From NCBI GenBank assembly GCA_964020155.1, contig OZ026567.1, forward strand, positions 1,321,693-1,385,692: a stretch of 64,000 nt of DNA. Direction: 5' to 3'. Below the pieces are notes generated by a model. The model was not told the DNA's origin. It made no database searches and worked only from the letters and a program-made list of their open reading frames with translations. The stretch comes from Chondrilla cf. caribensis. Taxonomy: Eukaryota; Porifera; Demospongiae; Chondrillida; Chondrillidae. The position numbers were made by a program, and so were the translations under genes. Of the stretch, positions 50,401 through 61,500 are shown piece by piece (the first letter of the stretch is position 1; each line of letters starts with the position of its first letter).

Positions 50401-52290
50401 CATTGAAAAAATGTTAAGCACCTTCCAATGTAGCTGGAGTTACAGGCCACCTATTGAGATGGGAATTGTTTCAGAAGTTAGTTCACATCCCCAACTAGCT
50501 CTGTCTGAAATATCACGTTGACACGCCCCCTCCCCCATGAGCTATGCAAAAAGGTACTTAACGTTTTCTCTCCTATACTCTCCCATACATTGAAAAAATA
50601 TTAAGCACCTTCCAATGTAGCTGGAGTTACGAGCCACCTATTGAGATGGGAATTGTTCCACGAGTTAGTTCACGTCCCCAACTAGCTCTGTCTGGATTAT
50701 CACGTTGACATGCCCCCTCCCCCATGAGCTATGCAAAAAGGTGCTTAACGTTTTCTCTCCTATACTCTCCCATACATTGAAAAAATGTTAAGCACCTTCC
50801 AATGTAGCTGGAGTTACAGGCCACCTATTGAGATGGGAATTGTTTCAGAAGTTAGTACACATCCCCAACTAGGTCTGCCTAAAATATCACATTGACACGC
50901 TCCCTCCCTCATGAGCTATGCAAGGTGCTTAACGTTTTCTCTCCTATACTCTCCCATACATTGAAAAAATGTTAAGCACCTTCCAAAGTAACTGGAGTTA
51001 CGAGCCACCTATTGAGATGGGAATTGTTTCTGAAGTTAGTTCATGTCCCCAGCTAGGTCTATCTAAAACGTCAAGTTGACACGCCCCCTCCCCCTTCAGC
51101 TATGCAAAAAGGTGCTTAACGTTTTCTCTCCTATACTCACACATACATTGAAAATATATTAAGCACCTTTGAATGTAGCTGGAGATACATGCCATCTATT
51201 AAGATGGGAATTGTTTCAGAAGTTAGTTCACATCCCCAACTAGCCCTGTGTGAAATATCAAGTTAACACGCCCCCTCCTCCATGAACTATACAAAAAGGT
51301 GCTCAACGTTTTCTCTCCTATACTCTCCCATACATTGAAAAAATGTTAAGCACCTTCCAAAGTAGCTGGAGTTACGAGCCACCTATTGAGATGGGAATTG
51401 TTTCTGAAGTTAGTTCATGTCCCCAACTAGCTCTGTCTGAAATATCACGTTGACACGCCCCCTCCCCCATGAGCTATGCAAAAAGGTGCTTAACGTTTTC
51501 TCTCCTATACGTACACTCTCCCATACATTGAAAAAATGTTAAGCACCTTCCAATGTAGCTGGAGTTACGAGCCACCTATTGAGATGGGAATTGTTCCACG
51601 AGTTAGTTCTAGTCAACAGGTAGGTCTGTCTGAAATATCACGTTGACACGCTCCCTCCCCCATGAGCTATGCAAAAAGGTGCTTAGCGTTTTCTCTCCTA
51701 TACTCTCCCATACATTGAAAAAATGTTAAACACCTTCCAATGTAGCTGGAGTTACAGGCCACCTATTGAGATGGGAATTGTTTCAGAAGTTAGTACACGT
51801 CCCAACTAGGTCTGCCTAAAATATCACGTTGACACGCTCCCTCCCTCATGAGCTATGCAAAAAGGTGCTTAACGTTTTCTCTCCTATACTCTCCCATACG
51901 TACATTGAAAAAATTTTAAGCACCTTCCAATGTAGCTGGAGTTACAGGCCACCTATTGAGATGGGAATTGTTTCAGAAGTTAGTTCACATCCCCAACTAG
52001 CCCTGTGTGAAATATCACGTTGACACGCCCCCTCCCTCATGAGCTATGCAAAAAGGTGCTTAACGTTTTCTCTCATATACTCTCCCATACATTGAAAAAA
52101 TGTTAAGCACCTTCCAATGTAGCTGGAGTTACAGGCCACCTATTGAGATGGGAATTGTTTCACAAGTTAGTTTACATCTCCAGTTAAGTCTGTCTGAAAT
52201 ATCACGTTGACACGCCCCCTCCCCCATGAGATATGCATAAAGGTGCATAACGTTTTCTCACCTATACTCTCCCATACATTGAAAAAAATT
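47430..52290. repeat. Satellite B, block 1 (about 187 bp units, mixed orientation)
   Basis: Each unit contains TTAAGCACCTT, the GGAGTTACGGGCCACCTATT and GAGATGGGAATTGTTTCAGA segments, TTGACACGCCCCCTCCCCCA, GCAAAAAGGTGCTTA and TCTCCCATACATTG. Unit spacing is 187-190 bp. Orientation is reverse at 47430-48497, forward at 48510 to about 48885, reverse from there to 50397, then forward to the end of the window. The leftmost units are the most diverged, as expected at a satellite edge. No gene. Confidence 0.95.
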
Positions 52291-52299
52291 ATTATGATT

Positions 52300-55200
52300 A
52301 TTAATATTGTAATACGCCTTGTGGTGATACCTCAGGTGATTTGACATCACGTTCCTGGTCACCAAGGGCTGCCCAGTGTCTGTCCCAAAATGACCAACAC
52401 AATTTGGGATGCATGCAAACCGTCCTGGGTGTGCTATGGGCCTCGTGGTGACAAGCCAAAAAATGTCAATTTTTATGCTCGTCACCACGACCTCTCCTGT
52501 GTGCACATAATGCATCATAGATCTAATACGAATGCACGGACACACTCCTGGAACTAATATGCTCCTTTTGATAACAAAAATGATAGGTTTTGTTGAGGAT
52601 CATAATTCTCTGAGGTGTCCATATGGCACATAGCACTATATATTTATATGTACATTTCAATATGAGTGTAATACGCCTTGTGGTGATAACTCAGGTGATT
52701 TGACATCACATTCCTGGTCACCAAGGGCTGCCCAGTGTCTGTGGTAAACTCACCAACACAATTTGGGATGCATGCAAACCTTCCTGGGTGTGCTATGGGC
52801 CTCGTGGTGACAAGCCAAAAAATGTCAATTTTTATGCTTGTCACCACGACCTCTCCTGTGTGCACATAATGCATCATAGATCTAATACGAATGCACAGAC
52901 ACACTCCTGGAACTAATACAGTCCTTTTGATAACAAAAATGATAGGTTTTGTTGAGGATCATAATTCTCTGAGGTAATAATATATGGCACATAGCACTAT
53001 ATATTTGTATGTACATTTCAATATAAGTGTAATACGCCTTGTGGTGATAACTCAGGTGATTTGACATCACGTTGCTGGTCACCAAGTGCTGCCCAGTACC
53101 TGTCCCAAACTCACCAACACAATTTGGGATGCATGTAAACCGTCCTGGGTGTGCTATGGGCCTCGTGGTGACAAGCCAAAAAATGTCAATTTTTATGCTC
53201 GTCACCACGACCTCTCCTGTGTGCACATAATGCATCATAGATCTAATACGAATGCACGGACACACTCCTGGAACTAATACGGTCCTGTTGATAGCAATAA
53301 TGATAGGTTTTGTTGCTGATGAAAATTCTCTCAGGTGTCTATAAGGCACATAGCATTATACATTTGTATGTACATTTCAATATAAGTGTAATACGCCTTG
53401 TGGTGATCACTCAGGTGATTTGACATCACGTTCCTGGTCACCAAGGGCTGCCCAGTACCTGTCCCAAACTCACCAACACAATTTGGGATGCATGCAAACC
53501 GTCCTGGGTGTGCTATGGGCCTCATGGTGACAAGCCAAAAAATGTCAATTTTTATGCTTGTCACCACGACCTCTCCTGTGTGCACATAATGCATCATAGA
53601 TCTAATACGAATGCACGGACACACTCCTGGAACTAATACAGTCCTTTTGATAACAAAAATGATAGGTTTTGTTGCTGATCAAACATTCTCTCAGGTGTCC
53701 ATATGGCACATACGTAGCATTATACATTTGTATATACATTTCAATATGAGTGTAATACGCCTTGTGGTGATCACTCAGGTTATTTGACATCACGGTGCTG
53801 GTCACCAAGGGTTGCCCAGTACCAGTCCAAAAATCACCAACACAATTTGGGATGCATGCAAACCGTCCTGGGTATGCTATGGGCCTCATGGTGACAAGCC
53901 AAAAAATGTCAATTTTTATGCTTGTCACCACGACCTCTCCTGTGTGCACATAATACATCATAGATCTAATACGAATGCACGGACACACTCCTGGAACTAA
54001 TACGCTCCTTTTGATAACAAAAATGATAGGTTTTGTTGCTGATGAAAATTCTCTCAGGTGTCTATAAGGCACATAGCATTATACATTTGTATGTACATTT
54101 CAATATAAGTTTAATACGCCTTGTGGTGATAACTCAGGTTATTTGACATCACGTTCCTGGTCACCAAGGGCTGCCCAGTACCTGTCCCAAACTCACCAAC
54201 ACAATTTGGGATGCATGCAAACCGTCCTGGGTGTGTTATGGGCCTCGTGGTGACAAGCCAAAAAATGTCAATTTTTATGCTTGTCACCACGACCTCTCCT
54301 GTGTGCACATAATGCATCATAGATCTAATACGAATGTACGGACACACTCCTGGAACTAATACAGTCCTTTTGATAACAAAAATGATAGGTTTTGTTGCTG
54401 ATGAAAATTCTCTGAAGTGTCCATATGGCACATAGTACAATACTTTTGTATGTACATTTCAATATAAGTGTAATACGCCTTGTGGTGATAACTCAGGTGT
54501 TTTGACATCAAGTTGCTGGTCCCCAAGGGCAGCCCAGTGTCTGTGGTAAACTCACCAACATAATTTCGGATGCATGCAAACTGTCATAGGTGTGCTATGG
54601 GCCTCGTGGTTGCAAGCCAAAAAATGTCAATTTTTATGCTTGTCACCACGACCTCTCCTGTGTGCACATAATGCATCATAGATCTAATACAAATGCACGG
54701 ACACACTCCTGGAACTAATATGCTCCTTTTGATAACAAAAATGATAGGTTTTGTTGAGGATCAAAATTCTCTCAGATGTCCATATGGCACATACGTAGCA
54801 TTATACATTTGTATGTACATTTCAATATAAGTGTAATACGCCTTGTGGTGATAACTCAGGTGATTTGACATCACATTGCTGGTCACCAAGGGCTGCCCAG
54901 TGTCTGTGGTAAACTTACCAGCACAATTTGGGATGCATGCAAACCGTCCTGGGTGTGCTATGGGCCTTGTGGTGACAGGCCAAAAAATGTCAATTTTTAT
55001 GCTTGTCACCACGACCTCTCCTGTGTGCACATAATACATCATAGATCTAATACGAATGCACGGACACACTCCTGGAACTAATACGCTCCTTTTGATAACA
55101 AAAATGATAGGTTTTGTTGCTGATGAAAATTCTCTCAGGTGTCCATATGGCACATAGCAATACACATTTGTATGTACATTTCAATATAAGTGTAATATGC

Positions 55201-55545
55201 CTTGTGGTGATAACTCAGGTGATTTGACATCACTTTGCTGGTTACCAAGGGCTGCCCAGTACCTGTCCCAAACTCACCAACACAATTTGGGATGCATGCA
55301 AACCGTCCTGGGTGTGTTATGGGCCTCGTGGTGACAAGCCAAAAAATGTCAATTTTTATGCTTGTCACCACGACCTCTCCTGTGTGCACATAATGCATTA
55401 TAGATCTAATACGAATGCACGAACACACTCCTGGAACTAATACGCTCCTTTTGATAGCAAAAATGATAGATTTTGTTGGCAATCTAAATTTCTCCCAGAT
55501 TTCTATATGGCACATAGAATTTATACATTTGTATGTATATTTCAA
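52300..55545 (-). repeat. Satellite A, array 2 (about 360 bp units) inside satellite B
   Basis: Nine units with the TAATACGCC landmark near 52312, 52671, 53032, 53391, 53753, 54113, 54472, 54836 and 55196. It is related to array 1 (10038-14278) by shared order of CGCCTTGTGGTGAT, GGTCACCAAGGGCT, CCTCGTGGTGACAAG and CTCTCCTGTGTGCAC, but forms a distinct subfamily. The stem-loop is stronger here: CGTGGTGACAAGC pairs with GCTTGTCACCACG over 13 bp, with A5/T5 inside. Both flanks are satellite B. Confidence 0.95.
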
Positions 55546-58500
55546 TACGTATACTCTCCCTTGCATTGAAAGTATATTAAGCACCTTCCAATGTAGCTGG
55601 GGTTACGAGCCATCTATTGAGATGGGAATTGTTTCAGAAGTTGATTTATGTCCCTAACAACTAGGTTTGCCTAAAATATCATGTTGATATGCCCCCTCCC
55701 CCATGAGCTATGCAAAAAGGTGCTTAACGTTTTCTCTCCCATACGCCCCCAAACACTGAAAAAATAATCATCACCTTTTAATGTTTCTGGACTTACAAAC
55801 CACCTATTGAGATGGGAATTGTTTCAGCAGTTAGTTCACGTCCCCAACTAGCTCTGTCTGAAATATCACGTTGACACGCCCCCTCCCCCATGAGCTATGC
55901 AAAAAGGTGCTTAACGTTTTCTCTCCTATACTCTCCCATACATTGAAAAAATATTAAGCACCTTCCAATGTAGCTGGAGTTACGAGCCACCTATTGAGAT
56001 GGCGATTGTTCCACAAGTTAGTTAAAGACAACAGCTAGGTCCGTCTGAAATATAACGTTGACACGCCCCCTCCCCCATGAGCTATGCAAAAAGGTGCTTA
56101 ACGTTTTCTCTCCTATACTCTCCCATACGTACGTACGTACATTGATAAAATGTTAAGCACCTCCACTTGTAGCTGGAGTTACAGGCCACCTATTGAGATG
56201 GCAATTGTTTCAGAAGTTAGTTCACGTTCCCAACTAGGTCTGTCTAAAATATCAAGTTGACACGCCCCCTCCCTCATGAGCTATGCAAAAAGGTGCTTAG
56301 CATTTTCTCTCCTATACTCTCCCATACATTGAAAAAATATTAAGCACCTTCGAATGTAGATGAAGTTACGGGCCACCTATTGAAATGGGAATTGTTTCTC
56401 AAGTTAGTGCACGTCCGAAGCTAGGTCTGTCTAAAGTATCAAGTTGACACGCCCACTCCCTCATGGGCTATGCAAAAAGGTGCTTAACGTTTTCTCTCCT
56501 ATACTCTCCCATACGTAAGTACATTGAAAAAATATTAAGCACCTTCCATTGTAGCTGGAGTTACAGGCCACCTATTGAGATGGGAATTGTTTCAGAAGTT
56601 AGTTGACATCCCCAACTAGCTCTGTCTGAAATATCACGTTGACACGCCCCCTCCCCCATGAGCTATGCAAAAAGGTGCTTAACGTTTTCTCTCCTACGTA
56701 TACTCTCCCATACATTGAAAAAGGTTAAACACCTTCCAATGTAGCTGGAGTTACAGGCCACCTATTGAGATAGGAATTGTTTCAGAAGTTAGTTCACGTT
56801 CCCAAATAGCTCTGTCTGGAATATCACATTGACACGCCCCCTCCCCCATGAGCTATGCAAAAAGGTGCTTAGCGTTTTCTCTCCTATACTCTCCCATACA
56901 TTGAAAAAATATTAAGCACCTTCGAATGTAGATGAAGTTACGGGCCACCTATTGCGATGGGAATTGTTTCAGAAGTTAGTTCACGTCCAAAGCTAGGTCT
57001 GTCTAAAGTATCACGTTGACACGCCCCCTCCCCCATGAGCTATGCAAAAAGGTGCTTAGCGTTTTCTCTTCTATACTCTCCCATACATTGAAAAAATATT
57101 AAGCACCTTCGAATGTAAATGAAGTTACGGGCCACCTATTAAGATGGGAATTGTTTCAGAAGTCAGTTCACGTTCCAAGCTAGGTCTGTCTAAAATATCA
57201 AGTTGACACACCCCCTCCCTCATGAGCTATGCAAAAAGGTGCTTAGCGTTTTCTCTCCTATACTCTCCCATACGTACGTACATTGAAAAAAATATTAAGC
57301 ACCTTCGAATGTAGATGAAGTTACGGGCCACCTATTGAGATTGGATTGTTTCAGAAGTCAGATCACGTTCCAATCTAGGTCTGTCTAAAGTATGAAGTTG
57401 ACACGCCCCCTCCCTCATGAGCTATGCAAGAAGGTGCTTAGCGTTTTCTCTCCTATACTCTCCCATGCATTGAAAAAATATTAAGCACCTTCGAATGTAG
57501 CTGAGGTGACGAGTTAGCTATTGCGATGGGAATTGTTTCAGAAGTTAGTTCACGTCCAAAGCTAGGTCTGTCTAAAGTATCAAGTTGACACGTCCCCTCC
57601 CTCATGAGCTATGCAAAAAGGTGCTTAGGGTTTTCTCTCCTATACGTACTCTCCCATACATTGAAAAAAATATTAAGCACCTTCGAATGTAGATGAAGTT
57701 ACGGGCCACCTTTTGAGATGGGAATTGTTTCAAAAGTTAGTTCACGTCTTCAGCTAGGTCTGCCTAAAACATCAAGTTGACACGCCCCCTCACCCTTCAG
57801 CTATGCAAAAAGGTGCTTAGCGTTTTTTCTCCTATACTCTCCCATACGTACATTTAAAATAATATATTAAGCACCTTCGAAAGTAGCTGGAGTTACGGGC
57901 CACCTATTGAGATGGGAATTGTTTCAGAAGTTAGTTCACATCGTTAGCTAGGTCTATCTAAAACATCAAGTTGACACGCCCCCTCCCCCTTCAGCTATGC
58001 AAAAAGGTGCTTAGCGTTTTTTCTCCTATACTCTCCCATACATTTAAAATATATTAAGCACCTTCGAAAGTAGCTGGAGTTACGGGCCACCTATTGAGAT
58101 GGGAATTGTTTCAGAAGTTAGTTCACATCGTTAGCTAGGTCTATCTAAAACATCAAGTTGACACGCCCCCTCCCCCTTCAGCTATGCAAAAAGGTGCTTA
58201 GCGTTTTCTCTCCTATACTCGCACATACATTGAAAAAAAATTAAGCACCTTTGAATGTAGCTGGAGTTACATGCTATCTATTGAGATGGGAATTGTTTCA
58301 GAAGTTAGTTCATGTCCCCAGCTAGGTCTGTCTAAAATATCAAGTTGACACGACCCCTCCCCCTTTAGCTATGCAAAAAGTTGCTTAGCGTTTTTCTCCT
58401 ATACTCACTCATATGTACATTAAAAATATATTAAGCACCTTTGAATGTAGCTGGAGTTACGTGCCACCTATTGAGATAGGAATTGTTTTAGAAGTTAGTT

Positions 58501-61500
58501 CTTGTCCCCAGCTAGGTCTGCCTAAAACATCAAGTTGACACGCCCCCTCCCCCTTCAGCTATGCAAAAAGGTGCTTAGTGTTTTCTCTCCTATACTCGCA
58601 CATATATTAAAAATATGATAAGCACCTTCTAATGTAGTTGGAGTTACGGACCACATATTGAGATAGGAATAGTTTAAGAAGTTAGTTAACATCTTTAGCT
58701 AGGTCTGTCTAAAATATCAAGTTGACACGCCCCCTCCCCCATGAGCTATGCAAAAAAGTGGCTTAGCGTTTTCTTTCCTATACTCTCCCATACATTGAAA
58801 ATATATTAAGCAACTTCGAATGTAGCTGGGGTTATGGGCCACCTAATGAGATGGAAATTATTTCAGAGGTTAGTTTACGTGTTCAGCTAGGTCTGTCTAA
58901 AACATCAAGTTGACACGCCCCCTCCCCCATGAGCTATGCAAAAGGTACTTATCGTTTTCTCTCCTACGTATACTCTCCCATACATTGAATATATATTAAG
59001 CACCTTCGAATGTAGCTGGAGTCACGGGCCGCCTATTGAGATGGGAATTGTTTCAGAAGTTAGTTCATGTCCCCATCTAGGTCTGTCTAAAATATCAAGT
59101 TGACACGCCCCCTCCCCCATGAGCTATGCAAAATGGTGCATATCGTTTTCTCTCCTATATTCTCCCATACATTTAAAATATATTAAGCACCTTCAAATGT
59201 AGCTGAAGTTACGGGCCAACTAATGAGATGAGAATTGTTTCAGAAGTTAGTTCACGTCTTCAGCTAGGTCTGTCTAAGTTATCAAGTTAACACGCCCACC
59301 TCCCCATGAGCTATGCAAAAGGTGCTTAGCGTTTTCTTTCCTACGTATATTCTCCCATACATTGAAAATATATTAAGCACCTTCGAATGCAGCTGGAGTC
59401 ACGTGCCACCTAATGAGATGGGAATTGTTTCAGAAGTTAGTTCACATCTTCAGCTAGGTCTGTCTAAAATATCAAGTTGACACGCCACCTCCCCCATGAG
59501 CTATGCAAAAAGGTGCTTAGTGTTTTCTCTCCTATACTCTCCCATACATTGAAAATATATTACGTAAGCACCTTCGAATGTAGCTGGGGTTACTGGCCAC
59601 CTAATGAGATGGAAATTATTTCACATCCCCAGCTAGATCTGTCTAAAATATTAAGCTGACACGCCCCCTCCCCCATGAGCTATGCAAAGAGGTGCTTAGC
59701 GTTTTCTCTCCTATACTCTCCCATACATTTAAAATATATTAAGCACCTTCAAATGTAGCTGGAGTTATGAGCCACCTATTGAGATGGGAATTGTTTCAGA
59801 AGTTAGTTCACGTCTTCAGCTAGGTCTGTCTAAGTTATCAAGTTAACACGCCCACCTCCCCATGAGCTATGCAAAAGGTGCTTAGCGTTTTCTTTTCTAC
59901 GTATATTCTCCCATACATTGAAAATATATTAAGCACCTTCGAATGCAGCTGGAGTCATGTGCCACCTAATGAGATGGGAATTGTTTCAGAAGTTAGTTCA
60001 CATCTTCAGCTAGGTCTGTCTAAAATATCAAGTTGACACGCCACCTCCCCCATGAGCTATGCAAAAAGGTGCTTAGCGTTTTCTCTCCTATACTCTCCCA
60101 TACATTGAAAATATATTACGTAAGCACCTTCGAATGTAGCTGGGGTTACTGGCCACCTAATGAGATGGAAATTATTTCACATCCCCAGCTAGGTCTGTCT
60201 AAAATATTAAGCTGACACGCCCCCTCCCCCATGAGCTATGCAAAGAGGTGCTTAGCGTTTTCTCTCCTATACTCTCCCATACATTTAAAATATATTAAGC
60301 ACCTTCAAATGTAGCTGGAATTACAGGCCACCTATTGAGATGGGAATTGTTTCAAAAGTTAGTTCACGTCTTCAGCTAGGTCTGTCTAAAATATCAAGTT
60401 GATACGCCCCCTCCCCCTTCACCTATGCAAAAAGGTGCTTAGCATTTTCTCTCCTATACTCGTACATTCATTGAAAATATATTAAGCACCTTTGAATGTC
60501 CCCAGCTAGGTCTGTTTAAAATATCATGTTGACACGCCCCCTCCTCCATGAACTATACAAAAAGGTGCTTAGCGTTTTCTCTCCTATACTCTCCCATACA
60601 TTGAAAATATATTAAGCACCTTTGAATGTACCTGGAGTTACGTGCCACCTATTGAGATGGGAATTGTTTCAGAAGTTAGTTCATGTCCCCAGCTAGGTCG
60701 GTCTAAAATATCAATTTGACACGCCCCCTCCCCCTTCAGCTATGCAAAAAGGTGCTTAGCGTTTTCTCTCCTATACTCACACATACATTGAACATATATT
60801 AAGCACCTTTGAATGTAGCTGGAGTTACATGCCATCTGTTGAGATGGGAATTGTTTCAGAAGTTAGTTCATGTCCCCAGCTAGGTCTGTCTAAAGTATCA
60901 AGTTGACACGCCCCCTCCCCCTGCAGCTATGCAGAAAGGTGCTTAGCGTTTTCTCTCCTATACTCTCCCATACATTGAAAATATATTAAGCACCTTCGAA
61001 TGTAGCTGGAGTTACGTGCCATCTATTAAGATGGGAATTGTTTCAGAAGTTAGTTCATGTCCCCAGCTAGGTCTGTCTAAAACATCAAGTTGACACGCCC
61101 CCTCCCCCTTGAGCTATGCAAAAAGGTGCTTAGCGTTTCTCTTCTATACTCATACGTACGGTACGGTTCAAAAAAAACTAAACGTTACCGGATAAAAGTT
61201 ACCTGTTAATCCGATAACAGTTAACGTTTATCGGTTAAAAGTTAACTGATTTTTGGTAACCGTTAACCGATAACCGTTAACGGATAACCGTCAATGGTAC
61301 GTTATAAATTCTTAATCGTTCAAAAACAAGGTCTTAAAGTATCGAATGCGAGTGTTTGAGTAACGATTCAAAAGCACAAAAGGCACGGGAACATCTCTCC
61401 GTCTTCCTGGATCTAGTCGATCGACTCTTCGACGGATCGTTCGTGAGTTACGCAATTCACAGCTGTTATTTGGTAATATACGCTTGCGTATTAATGATTA

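Noticed and set aside
52258..55584. Repeated 85-156 codon minus-strand frames (containing SMMHYVHTGEVVVTS)
   Set aside because: They recur once per satellite A unit, start at arbitrary Mets, and unit length is about 360 bp. No domain and no sign of selection that I can test by eye.
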